A DNA stretch of 6,967 nucleotides, from the NCBI GenBank assembly GCA_030460725.1, contig JAKECL010000095.1, positions 1 to 6,967 on the forward strand, read 5' to 3'. Made by a program: the position numbers and the translations under genes. This DNA is from Propionibacterium sp. GTDB lineage: Bacteria > Actinomycetota > Actinomycetes > Actinomycetales > Actinomycetaceae. A model generated the notes under the pieces. That model saw only the letters and a list, made by a program, of their open reading frames with translations, was not told where the DNA came from and did no database searches. This document shows positions 1-6,822 of the stretch, in pieces (within the stretch, counting starts at the first letter, position 1; every line of letters starts with the position of its first letter).

Positions 1-1
1 G

Positions 2-2527
2 GTGTACTTCGCCGACCGCGTCCCCCGGCGGCAACGACGCACGGAGGACCTCCTCGATGCCTCCCTGGCCACCATCGGTGTGGCGCTGGTGTGGGCCTTC
101 GGCTTCTACGCCCACTCCACGACCGAAGGCGTGGTGGAGGACGTGCGCAGCGTCCTGGCCACCGTCATCCGCCAGGTCCTGCTGCTGCCCGTCACCCTGG
201 TCGAGGGTCTGGTGGTCCTGGTCGCCCCCGTCGCGATCATCATCTCCCTGGCCCGCAGGCGCCGACTCAACTCGATCATGGAGTCGCTGCTGACGGGGCT
301 GGTGACCGCACTGGTGGGATGGGGCCTCCTGCGCCTCCTGGACCAGGTGCCCCCGACCCTCACCGCCCCGCTGCGCATCACTGCCGACGGGCAGTCCTCG
401 ATCGTGCTGAACCTGGCGATCATGTCCCTGGCGGCAGCGTTCTCGGTCGCCGACGAGTCCGCGAACATGCGTTCCGTACGCTACTCGTGGTGGGGGTTGT
501 GGCTGATCACCCTGTTGGGGGTCGTGCGCGGGGCGATGACTCTGCCCGGTGCGCTGGTTTCGGTCCTCATCGGCCGCGCCTTGGGGTCCCTGGCACGTTG
601 GCTGCTGGGCTTCGAGGACCGCCGCGCGCGCGGAGTGGACATTGTGGAGGGACTCCTGTCCATCGGGATCGTGCCTTCGCGCATCATCCGCACCGACCTG
701 GAGACCCACGAGGAACCGCTGTCCACCTTCGCGATCACAGAGGTGGGCGAGGACGAGGGCGACCCGACCCCCTCACAGGCGGGACCGCAGGACGTGGCGG
801 TGTCCCCGGTTGCCCGTCCCCTGCGTCAGGTGGGTACGGACGCCGACCTGGTCGAGTACACCGTGAACCGCCGCCCCGAGGTCGACTCCTCACGGCGCTA
901 CCAGGCGTGGGACGACACGGGGACTCCGCTGGAGATCATGGTCGTGGACCCCGGCAAGGAGATCACCGGGACCATGGTCGACGTGTGGAACAACCTGCGC
1001 CTGCGGGGCATCTCCCGCTGGATCTCCCCCTCGATCAAGGCCAATGCCGAACGCGCCATGCTCACCTCTCTGTCCGCCATGCGCGCCGGTGTCCATGTAC
1101 CCGAGCCCCTGGGCCTTGCACAGGCCGGGGACTCCCTGCTGGTGGTCCACCGGGGTCTTCCCCCCACCACGACGCTGCAGGATGCACCGGCGGAGGCACT
1201 CACCGATGCCGTGCTCGACCAGGCGTGGCGACAGCTGGCGCGGGCGCACTCGCGTGCAATCTCCCACCGGGACCTCGGCTTCGACGCGGTGGTGCTGGAT
1301 GCGGCGGGCACGGTGTGGCTGATGGACTGGGAACGCGGGGAGGTCGCCACCACCGAGCTGAACCGTCGCATCGACATCGCCCAGATGCTGGTGCACCTGG
1401 CGGTGTGCGTGGGAGCCGACCGCGCCCTGGCCTCCGCGCGGCGGGTCGTGGGTGGGGCGGCGCTGCGGTCCAGTGCCCCCGCCCTGCAGCGGGCCGTCCT
1501 GCCCAGTGACGTCAATGCCGCGGTCCGCCGCACCGACCTGGTCACCGACCTGCGCAATGCGATCGTCGACGATTCCCCCACCGGTTCCGTCCAGATGCTC
1601 AACCTGCAGCGCTTCGCCCCCCGCACCGTGATCATGGTCGGCATTGGCATGGTGGCCCTGGTCGTGGTGCTGGGCACCATGAACTTCCAGGACATCCTGC
1701 GTGCCGTGACCGAGGCGAATCCCGTGTGGATCGCGGTGGCCTTCCTGCTGGCCTCCCTCACCTGGGTGGGAGGGGCGGTGCCCCTGGTGGCGTTCTCCAC
1801 CGAGAAGGTGCGTCTGCGCGACGCGGTCCTGGCGCAGATCGCAGCCTCCATTGTCACCGTCGTGGCCCCTGCCGGCATCGGTCCGGCCGCCCTGAACCTC
1901 CGATTCCTCAACAAGCAGAAGGTGCCCACCGCCATGGCGGCGACCACGGTCACCCTCATGCAGATCTCGCAGTTCCTCACCACCATCCTCCTGCTGCTCA
2001 TCATCATCCTGACCTCCGGCTCACCCCTGGGGGTCTCCCTGCCCTACACCGCGATCCTGGCGGTGGCAGCGGTCCTGGTGATCGTCGTGGTTGTCCTGGT
2101 CGCAACTCCCCGGTTGCGCACCTGGATCTGGCAGAAGGTCCAACCCACCTGGGTCCAGGTCTACCCACGAGTGCTGTGGCTGGTCGGGCAGCCACGGCGC
2201 ATCCTGGCGGTCCTGGGGGGAAACCTGTTGATGAACGTCGGGTTCATCGGTTCCTTCGCCGCCTCGCTGGCGGCCTTCGGTGGCCGACTGGACCTGATGG
2301 CCCTGTCGGTGACCTACCTGGCGTCGAACTCCCTGGGATCGGTGGTCCCCTCGCCCGGTGGCATCGGTCCCGTCGAGGCGGCGCTCACCGGTGGCCTGCA
2401 GGTTGCCGGCGTCCCCCTGTCCATCGCCCTGTCCACGGCCGTGGTCTACCGGCTGGTGACCTTCTACGGGAGGATCCCCTTCGGATGGGTCGCCATGAAG
2501 GTCATGCAGAAGCGCGACCTGCTCTGA
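2..2527 (+). CDS. Multi-domain membrane protein: N-terminal TM block, degenerate kinase-like domain, C-terminal LPG-synthase-type TM domain (5' end possibly cut)
   Basis: The reading frame is open from the left edge to TGA at 2525-2527 (841 residues from GTG at 2). No ribosome-binding site is visible, so the true start may lie upstream. Residues ~18-203 hold about five or six hydrophobic segments, and an acidic, proline-containing linker follows (~205-285). Residues ~285-470 resemble the APH/RIO-like kinase fold found in actinobacterial members of this family: a possible alpha-C Glu350, an HRDL motif at 422-425 and a DWE motif (DFG equivalent) at 442-444. Residues ~541-835 form a polytopic domain with PSPGGIGPVEAAL at 783-795, characteristic of the lysylphosphatidylglycerol synthase TM/flippase-like family (Pfam LPG_synthase_TM; YbhN, N-terminal half of MprF). 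There is no aminoacyl-transferase domain, so lipid lysylation is not predicted; a role in lipid or envelope-precursor translocation is an inference. The catalytic-loop Asn and the beta-3 Lys appear to be replaced. The gene converges on the hydrolase gene at 2640-4346. Confidence 0.9.
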   Translation: MYFADRVPRRQRRTEDLLDASLATIGVALVWAFGFYAHSTTEGVVEDVRSVLATVIRQVLLLPVTLVEGLVVLVAPVAIIISLARRRRLNSIMESLLTGLVTALVGWGLLRLLDQVPPTLTAPLRITADGQSSIVLNLAIMSLAAAFSVADESANMRSVRYSWWGLWLITLLGVVRGAMTLPGALVSVLIGRALGSLARWLLGFEDRRARGVDIVEGLLSIGIVPSRIIRTDLETHEEPLSTFAITEVGEDEGDPTPSQAGPQDVAVSPVARPLRQVGTDADLVEYTVNRRPEVDSSRRYQAWDDTGTPLEIMVVDPGKEITGTMVDVWNNLRLRGISRWISPSIKANAERAMLTSLSAMRAGVHVPEPLGLAQAGDSLLVVHRGLPPTTTLQDAPAEALTDAVLDQAWRQLARAHSRAISHRDLGFDAVVLDAAGTVWLMDWERGEVATTELNRRIDIAQMLVHLAVCVGADRALASARRVVGGAALRSSAPALQRAVLPSDVNAAVRRTDLVTDLRNAIVDDSPTGSVQMLNLQRFAPRTVIMVGIGMVALVVVLGTMNFQDILRAVTEANPVWIAVAFLLASLTWVGGAVPLVAFSTEKVRLRDAVLAQIAASIVTVVAPAGIGPAALNLRFLNKQKVPTAMAATTVTLMQISQFLTTILLLLIIILTSGSPLGVSLPYTAILAVAAVLVIVVVVLVATPRLRTWIWQKVQPTWVQVYPRVLWLVGQPRRILAVLGGNLLMNVGFIGSFAASLAAFGGRLDLMALSVTYLASNSLGSVVPSPGGIGPVEAALTGGLQVAGVPLSIALSTAVVYRLVTFYGRIPFGWVAMKVMQKRDLL

Positions 2528-2529
2528 AT

Positions 2530-2551
2530 CCGGGAGCACTCCGGTTCCCGG
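2530..2551 (+). terminator. Weak hairpin just after the membrane-protein stop codon
   Basis: CCGGGA at 2530-2535 pairs perfectly with TCCCGG at 2546-2551 across a 10-base loop, beginning three bases after the TGA. There is no T tract, so this would be a non-canonical terminator or a 3'-end structure at best. Its position directly behind a stop codon in a convergent spacer is the main support. Confidence 0.3.
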
Positions 2552-2589
2552 CGATCACCAGGACGCGAGCCGGGATGTGGGGGGCTGCA

Positions 2590-2632
2590 GGCTGGGCCGG
2601 GCAGCCGGGCTACAGGCCGGGCAGGGCCGGGC
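2590..2632. repeat. GC-rich run with four GCCGGGC copies in a convergent spacer
   Basis: GCCGGGC occurs at 2596-2602, 2604-2610, 2616-2622 and 2626-2632 (start-to-start steps of 8, 12 and 10 bases). GGCTG at 2590-2594 can pair with CAGCC at 2602-2606 around a 7-base loop. The run fills most of the space before the stop codon of the minus-strand hydrolase. It may act as a structured 3' end for transcripts arriving from either side. The repeat is short and could also be low-complexity slippage. Confidence 0.4.
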
Positions 2633-2639
2633 GCGGGGC

Positions 2640-4346
2640 CTACTGACGGTCAGACATGGCGATGTTCGCCGAGACCGCCTGGCCGATGCGCGTGCGCATG
2701 TCCGGGTCCACCCACTCCCCTGTCCCCAGTCGGGCGGGGCCCGAACCGTCGTTGAGCCCCAGGATGCCCTCCCACAGGGGGACGAGCTCCTCGTGGTAGG
2801 TGTGGCCGTGGCCCCCTGGGGCGGTGCCCGCCACGGGGAGGTCCGCGAGGACCTGGATGAAGGTCGCCCCGCGGGTGAACTCCATGTCACGTGAGACGTC
2901 CCGTCCTGCACGTTCACGCAGCCAGTCGGGCCGGTCCCAGATCAGGTCCCACCAGCACCACACCACCGGGTCCGAGGGGTGCTGGGCGAAGACGACCCTG
3001 GGGTGCCCCCAGGGCCCCAGTTCACGTCCGTAGACGTCCGCGGTCAGGTCCTCCGGCGCATTGACGAAACGCACGTGGCGCGCATTGTCATAGACGGGAG
3101 CCACCTCGGGACTGCCACGGTGGCGCGCGCGCGTGAGTGCGCGGTGCAGGGGGGTGAACGAGGGTGTTCCCACCCACAGCGCGCCGGACACCCCTGCCAT
3201 GACGTCATCGAGGTCCGCGAACACCTCCTGGGAGGCGAAGGCCCCCAGGGACTCCCCCGAGATGTAGACGGCGGGGCGGCGGTGCTCGGGGACCTCGTCG
3301 AGTGCCTCTCGCACGGCGCGGAAGAGCTGGCGGGAGGCCTCCACGGACACGTCCAGACCGGTGAGCACATTGATTGAGGAGGGCACGTAGGAGTACTGCA
3401 TGGAGGCCGTCGCGCAGTCCCCACCCGTCAGGTACTCCACGGGTTGGACCTGCCACTCGTCGACCCACCCGGAGCCTGTGGCCGTGCTCACCACGATGAC
3501 GGCCCTGTCGAAGGCGCCTGTGCGTCGAAGTTCCTCGACGACGACGCCGGCACGGGCCGCGAGATCCTTGGGGTCCTGTGGCATGCCCGCATAGACACGG
3601 ATCGGTTCCTTGGCAGGACGGCCGGTGACGGCCTCGATGTCGGCGCGTCGGGGACCGCGCCCCAGGAAGACCCTGCCCTGGCCACCCACCGATTCCCAGG
3701 AGGACAGGGAGTCGCGTGAACCCGAACGCTCGGCCTCGGTGGGCTGGAAGATGCCGCGAGCGGTGCGGGAGTTCATGGTCCAGGCATGTCGGGAGAAGAA
3801 ACTGATGACTCCGTGCAGGAGGACCCGCGACGTCAGCAGGAAGACCACCAGCCCCACCGCGGCCCCCGCGATCACCCAGGCCAGCGCCTCCGGCAGCCAA
3901 CGGTCCAGCAGGTGCACGACCCGGGAACCCACCCAGGCGAGCGCACCGGCCAGACCCACCAGCACGTAGGCCAGCACCAGTGCCCCGACCACACCCAGCA
4001 CATAGCCGCGCGGGGACTCCGCAGGCATGTCCACCAGGGCCGCTGCGCGCCGCGAGGCCAGGAATGACATGACCACCGCGCGCAGGAACCACACCAGGAA
4101 CAGGGAGAGGAGCACCCAGGGGAAGAGCTGTTCTGCACGTTCGGAGGCAGTGATCCTCAGACCCGTCGCGCGCATCGCCCAGGCGCCGACGGTCTGCACG
4201 ACGATCCCCAGGAGGTAACCCGCGCTCATGAGGACGCCGGACACCGCCGCGTGCCACCACCAGCTGCGCGGCAGCAACGAGGGCGACACCGAGACCGCAT
4301 AGAGGGCGAGCGCGAAGATGAGGCCGAGCAGGGAGGAGGGTAGCAC
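2640..4346 (-). CDS. Membrane-anchored alpha/beta-hydrolase, Abhydrolase_9 type
   Basis: The product has 568 residues from GTG at 4346, ending at TAG (2640-2642). This start was chosen because GAGGAGGGA lies six bases upstream and because the N-terminus LPSSLLGLIFALALYA starts directly with the first membrane segment, as in the family; the longer open frame upstream overlaps the divergent gene and lacks family character. About five hydrophobic segments fall at ~3-21, 33-55, 73-97, 114-140 and 153-175 (N-terminal membrane domain, Abhydrolase_9_N). The catalytic domain covers ~225-555. It has the nucleophile elbow GESLG with Ser366, a QHPSDPVVW motif with Asp459 as candidate acid, and GHGHTYH at 512-518 containing candidate catalytic histidines. 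Known from the family: predicted serine hydrolases fused to a membrane domain, widespread in actinobacteria, with poorly defined substrates. A lipid or ester substrate at the membrane is inference. The gene is convergent with the membrane protein at 2-2527 and divergent from the oxidoreductase at 4514. Confidence 0.88.
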   Translation of the reverse strand: MLPSSLLGLIFALALYAVSVSPSLLPRSWWWHAAVSGVLMSAGYLLGIVVQTVGAWAMRATGLRITASERAEQLFPWVLLSLFLVWFLRAVVMSFLASRRAAALVDMPAESPRGYVLGVVGALVLAYVLVGLAGALAWVGSRVVHLLDRWLPEALAWVIAGAAVGLVVFLLTSRVLLHGVISFFSRHAWTMNSRTARGIFQPTEAERSGSRDSLSSWESVGGQGRVFLGRGPRRADIEAVTGRPAKEPIRVYAGMPQDPKDLAARAGVVVEELRRTGAFDRAVIVVSTATGSGWVDEWQVQPVEYLTGGDCATASMQYSYVPSSINVLTGLDVSVEASRQLFRAVREALDEVPEHRRPAVYISGESLGAFASQEVFADLDDVMAGVSGALWVGTPSFTPLHRALTRARHRGSPEVAPVYDNARHVRFVNAPEDLTADVYGRELGPWGHPRVVFAQHPSDPVVWCWWDLIWDRPDWLRERAGRDVSRDMEFTRGATFIQVLADLPVAGTAPGGHGHTYHEELVPLWEGILGLNDGSGPARLGTGEWVDPDMRTRIGQAVSANIAMSDRQ

Positions 4347-4352
4347 TACGGG

Positions 4353-4361
4353 TCCCTCCTC
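4353..4361 (-). promoter_or_regulatory. Shine-Dalgarno sequence deciding the hydrolase start
   Basis: On the minus strand GAGGAGGGA is followed by six bases (CCCGTA) and then GTG at 4346. It is one of the strongest ribosome-binding sites in the window and fixes the start of the alpha/beta-hydrolase about 90 codons inside the longest open frame. Confidence 0.75.
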
Positions 4362-4407
4362 TGCGGGCAGATCGCCGGGCGACTGTGCAGCACGTGTCTG
4401 TGGGGCA

Positions 4408-4423
4408 CACCGGGGAACCGGTG
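4408..4423. promoter_or_regulatory. Perfect 6+6 inverted repeat in the divergent intergenic region
   Basis: CACCGG (4408-4413), spacer GGAA, CCGGTG (4418-4423). It lies between the divergent hydrolase and oxidoreductase starts, just downstream (minus-strand sense) of the TACAAT box at 4433-4438. It could be an operator for a dimeric regulator. In a plus-strand transcript it would instead form a hairpin capped by a GGAA loop, which fits the GNRA pattern. Function is not shown by the sequence. Confidence 0.35.
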
Positions 4424-4432
4424 GGCGGGTCC

Positions 4433-4438
4433 ATTGTA
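4433..4438 (-). promoter_or_regulatory. Possible -10 box for the hydrolase gene
   Basis: The minus strand reads TACAAT, five of six matches to the housekeeping TATAAT consensus. Transcription would start near 4426 and give a 5' leader of about 80 bases before GTG at 4346. No convincing -35 hexamer is found 16-18 bases upstream, so the promoter call is tentative. Confidence 0.4.
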
Positions 4439-4513
4439 GGGAGCGACCTGACGGGCAGGTGGAACGGCCCGGTACCTGGTGACTCGGGGAGTGTGGGATG
4501 GAAGAATCTCCCC

Positions 4514-5596
4514 ATGACGACAACACCGTGGACGCACTCCTGCCTGCCCGAACTGCCCCAGCCCCTGGCAGACCTGGCCGCAGGTGTCGACCTGCCCGAC
4601 CCCATGTCCGCCCCACCCCTGCGCTGGGGCATCATCGGAGCCGGTGGGATCGCCCGGACCTTCGCCCGGGACGTGCCCCTCCACACCCGTTCCACGATCC
4701 ACGCCGTGGGCGCACGCGACCTCGACCGCGCCAGGGCCTTCGCCGAGGAGTTCGGTGTGGCGCGCGCCCACGGCTCCTATGAGGAGCTGGTCACCGACCC
4801 GGACGTCGACGCCGTCTACGTCTCCACCGTGCACCCCATGCATGCACGCAATGCGATGCTGGCACTGGAGGCCGGGAAGCCGGTGCTCGTGGAGAAGGCC
4901 TTCACCGTGGATGCGGCGCAGGCCCGCGAGGTGGTCGACCTGGCGGGGCGCTCCGGCCTGTTCGCCATGGAGGCCATGTGGAGCCGTCAGTTGCCCCACT
5001 ACCGCGTCATCCGTCAGATCGTCAGGAACGGCACGCTGGGCCGCGTGGTCTCACTGCAGGCCGACCACTCCCAGGCGCTCCTGCACGTGCCGCGTCTGGT
5101 GGAACCGGAGCTGGGTGGGGGCGCGCTGCTGGACCTGGGCGTCTATCCCGTCTCCTTCCTGCACTGGGTCCTGGGCCGCCCCGACTCCGTCACCGCGGTG
5201 GGCCGGCTGCTGGGCAGTGGCGTGGATGCAGCGGATGCGATCACCCTGGTCACGCCCGGAGCACTGGGGGTGGCCCGTTGCAACCTGGACGGGCGGGGAG
5301 CCACAGGGGCGGAGATCGTGTTCGAGAAGGGGGCCATCGAGCTGCCCCTGCAGTTCTACCGCCCCGGTGTCCTGCGCCTGCGTACCTTCCCCGGGGACGC
5401 CTCGCCGGACGGGATGGTCACCTCATGGGACGCCAGCCTGCCCGGTGGCTTCCAGTACGAGGCCGCCGAGGTGGCGCGCTGCCTGGAGGCAAACCTCACC
5501 CAGTCACCGGCAATGACCTGGCAGGACAGTGTGGAGGTCATGGAGATCATGGACCAGGTCCGCGCCCAGGTCGGCGTCATCTACCCCTGGGAGTAA
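4514..5596 (+). CDS. Gfo/Idh/MocA family NAD(P)-dependent oxidoreductase (dihydrodiol-dehydrogenase-like)
   Basis: The product has 360 residues from ATG at 4514, preceded by GGAAG at 4500-4504 (9-base spacing), and stops at TAA 5594-5596. An internal ATG at 4604 has no ribosome-binding site, and the ~30-residue leader before the Rossmann fold occurs in many actinobacterial relatives, so 4514 is preferred. The nucleotide-binding motif GIIGAGGIA lies at 39-47. The family EKP motif appears as EKA at 127-129 with the conserved Lys128, followed by the region FAMEAMWSRQLPHYR. GGGALLDLGVYP, with Asp207 and Pro212, marks the C-terminal alpha/beta substrate domain. These motifs match the branch related to trans-1,2-dihydrodiol dehydrogenase and glucose-fructose-oxidoreductase-like proteins. 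The fold uses NAD(P) to oxidise or reduce sugars, polyols or diols; the substrate cannot be deduced here. The protein is soluble with no signal peptide. Its stop codon sits inside a degenerate copy of the 22-bp repeat. Confidence 0.92.
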   Translation: MTTTPWTHSCLPELPQPLADLAAGVDLPDPMSAPPLRWGIIGAGGIARTFARDVPLHTRSTIHAVGARDLDRARAFAEEFGVARAHGSYEELVTDPDVDAVYVSTVHPMHARNAMLALEAGKPVLVEKAFTVDAAQAREVVDLAGRSGLFAMEAMWSRQLPHYRVIRQIVRNGTLGRVVSLQADHSQALLHVPRLVEPELGGGALLDLGVYPVSFLHWVLGRPDSVTAVGRLLGSGVDAADAITLVTPGALGVARCNLDGRGATGAEIVFEKGAIELPLQFYRPGVLRLRTFPGDASPDGMVTSWDASLPGGFQYEAAEVARCLEANLTQSPAMTWQDSVEVMEIMDQVRAQVGVIYPWE

Positions 5597-5610
5597 CGTC
5601 CCGATTCCTC

Positions 5611-5720
5611 GCGAAGTCCGTCCCCAATCCTGGCGAAGTCCGTCCCGAATCCCGCCGAAGTCCGTCCTGTTTCCCAGCGAAGTCCGTCCCAGATCCTGGC
5701 GAAGTCCGTCCTGATCCGGG
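5611..5720 (+). repeat. Tandem array 1: five 22-bp units
   Basis: Units occupy 5611-5632, 5633-5654, 5655-5676, 5677-5698 and 5699-5720 with no gaps. Each carries CGAAGTCCGTCC at unit positions 2-13 without a mismatch; the first base is G in four units and C in one. The 9-base tail varies and is often of the form xxAATCCYG. The array begins 14 bases after the oxidoreductase stop and lies beyond the 3' end of the convergent methyltransferase gene. The period of 22 is not a multiple of three, so frames shift at each unit and coding is unlikely. The function is unknown. Confidence 0.9.
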
Positions 5721-5741
5721 CACGCGCCCCCCGCACGCCCG

Positions 5742-5755
5742 GGCGCACCCGCGCC
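5742..5755. terminator. Small GC hairpin between convergent genes
   Basis: GGCGC at 5742-5746 and GCGCC at 5751-5755 are perfect complements around the loop ACCC. It lies downstream of both the oxidoreductase (+) and the methyltransferase (-) genes. There is no T tract and an alternative pairing (CGGG/CCCG) exists, so it is only a weak candidate for a bidirectional terminator. Confidence 0.2.
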
Positions 5756-5822
5756 GCGACAGGACGTCCTCCGAGCAGTGGCAGGGCAGAACACACTTTC
5801 CGAGCGGGTGGGCCCTCGCCCC

Positions 5823-6608
5823 TCAGGCTGCGGAGACCACGGCGCCGTGGGATACGCGTCTCGAGGTCCACAACAGGGTCGAGTAGGGGACCTCGACGGT
5901 CTCCCCCGCCGTCAGGCCCAGGTGCTCGAAGAGGTACCACCGCAAGTTGTCCTGCATGTGACGCCGACCCGCGGCATCCGCGCGCAGATAGGACGAGCGC
6001 GTGGTCCCCAGCTCCAGGAGCTGCTCCGGGTCCATCGAGTCCGACCACTCCTCCACCATGAGCTCCGGATTGGTGAAGCCCTCCCCCAGGTGGGGCGGCC
6101 GGTCGGGACGGTGCACGTCGCCCGAACGCATGATCCGGCACAGCCGGTGCACCCACGGCAAGGAGACGTCCATCTGGTTCCAGACGATGGCCACACCCCC
6201 ACCCGGGCGCAGGACCCGGCGGAGCTCCGCGGCGGCGGCGCCCTCGTCCACCCAGTGCCACGCCTGGGCACAGGTGGCCAGATCCTCACTGCCATCCGCA
6301 AGCCCCGTGCGCTCGGCGGTCGCGTCGAGGACGTGGAGGCATCCTTCCCCGTCGACGAGGGCGGCTCCCGCAGATCCGGCACCCAGCGCAGCCAGCTGGT
6401 CGCGCATGGCGGCGGAAGGCTCGACCGCGTCCACGTCGACGCCCCGACCCAGGAGCATGCGTGTCATCTTGCCGGTGCCCGCACCCAGGTCGACGGCGCG
6501 CCGCGTCCCTCCCTCGGGCAGGCTCAGGGCCCTGTCGACGACGGAGTCGGGATAGGCCGGGCGCACGCGCGTGTAGGAGGTCGTGACTGCGTCGAAGGGA
6601 TTGCGCAC
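5823..6608 (-). CDS. Class I SAM-dependent methyltransferase, probably leaderless
   Basis: The product has 261 residues from GTG at 6608, ending at TGA (5823-5825). The N-terminus VRNPFDAVTTSYTRVRPAYP has the usual family form, in which an F-x-x-x-A/S-x-x-Y-x-x-x-R-P-x-Y-P segment opens the protein. Motif I (AVDLGAGTG) is at 38-46, an acidic ribose-binding position at VEPS (62-65), AQAWHWVD at 114-121 and RRVLRPGG at 130-137. These identify a Methyltransf_11-type Rossmann fold; AQAWHW is typical of the branch around YcgJ and yeast trans-aconitate methyltransferase-like proteins. The methyl acceptor is unknown. No Shine-Dalgarno precedes GTG 6608, but a -10-like TACGCT ends six bases upstream, as in leaderless mRNAs. 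Alternatives are ATG at 6644 (273 residues, no ribosome-binding site) and GTG at 6767 (314 residues, GGGAG four bases upstream, but an extension without family character). The gene is enclosed by two inverted 22-bp repeat arrays. Confidence 0.88.
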   Translation of the reverse strand: MRNPFDAVTTSYTRVRPAYPDSVVDRALSLPEGGTRRAVDLGAGTGKMTRMLLGRGVDVDAVEPSAAMRDQLAALGAGSAGAALVDGEGCLHVLDATAERTGLADGSEDLATCAQAWHWVDEGAAAAELRRVLRPGGGVAIVWNQMDVSLPWVHRLCRIMRSGDVHRPDRPPHLGEGFTNPELMVEEWSDSMDPEQLLELGTTRSSYLRADAAGRRHMQDNLRWYLFEHLGLTAGETVEVPYSTLLWTSRRVSHGAVVSAA

Positions 6609-6614
6609 GCCGGA

Positions 6615-6644
6615 AGCGTAGGCGCAGGCAGCCCCGGGCGTCAT
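6615..6644 (-). promoter_or_regulatory. Putative leaderless promoter of the methyltransferase gene
   Basis: On the minus strand ATGACG (6639-6644; four of six matches to TTGACA) is followed by an 18-base spacer and TACGCT (6615-6620; TAnnnT pattern). Six bases then separate the -10 box from GTG at 6608, which places the expected transcription start on or next to the start codon. The alternative ATG at 6644 would itself lie in the -35 box. This is consistent with leaderless expression, which is common in actinobacteria, but it is inferred from spacing alone. Confidence 0.4.
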
Positions 6645-6822
6645 CGTGGGCTTTGCGACAGGGCGCGATCGGAGGGATGGGGAAGGCTGCCATCTGGCCT
6701 CGGCATGGGTGTGGGCCGCCTGTGGCTCGACTCCGGCTTCCACGTGAAGTGGCCCCCTTCGAACCACGGAGCTCCCGCGGGGTCACTGACCGAATGGAAG
6801 CGACGGGCACGTGTCCGCGCCG

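Noticed and set aside
898..2007. Minus-strand 369-residue frame inside the membrane-protein gene
   Set aside because: It is antisense to well-supported kinase-like and membrane domains and shows only Arg/Ser/Ala-rich composition.
4347..4616. N-terminal extension of the alpha/beta-hydrolase up to 4616
   Set aside because: The extension is Arg/Pro/Ser-rich, overlaps the start of the divergent oxidoreductase, and a strong Shine-Dalgarno with GTG at 4346 gives a family-like N-terminus.
5611..5720. CRISPR array
   Set aside because: The constant core is only ~12 bases and the variable part only 9 bases, with tails resembling one another; the total period of 22 is too short for repeat plus spacer and no cas genes are present.
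5761..5770. Perfect 10-base palindrome AGGACGTCCT as an operator
   Set aside because: It is a single short palindrome at the 3' ends of two convergent genes with no promoter nearby; chance occurrence in GC-rich DNA is likely.
5581..6261. Minus-strand 226-residue frame reading through array 1
   Set aside because: It overlaps the methyltransferase in another frame; its C-terminal part is only the repeat translated (phrases such as RTDF, DGLR, GRTS cycling through frames), and it lacks any domain or ribosome-binding site.
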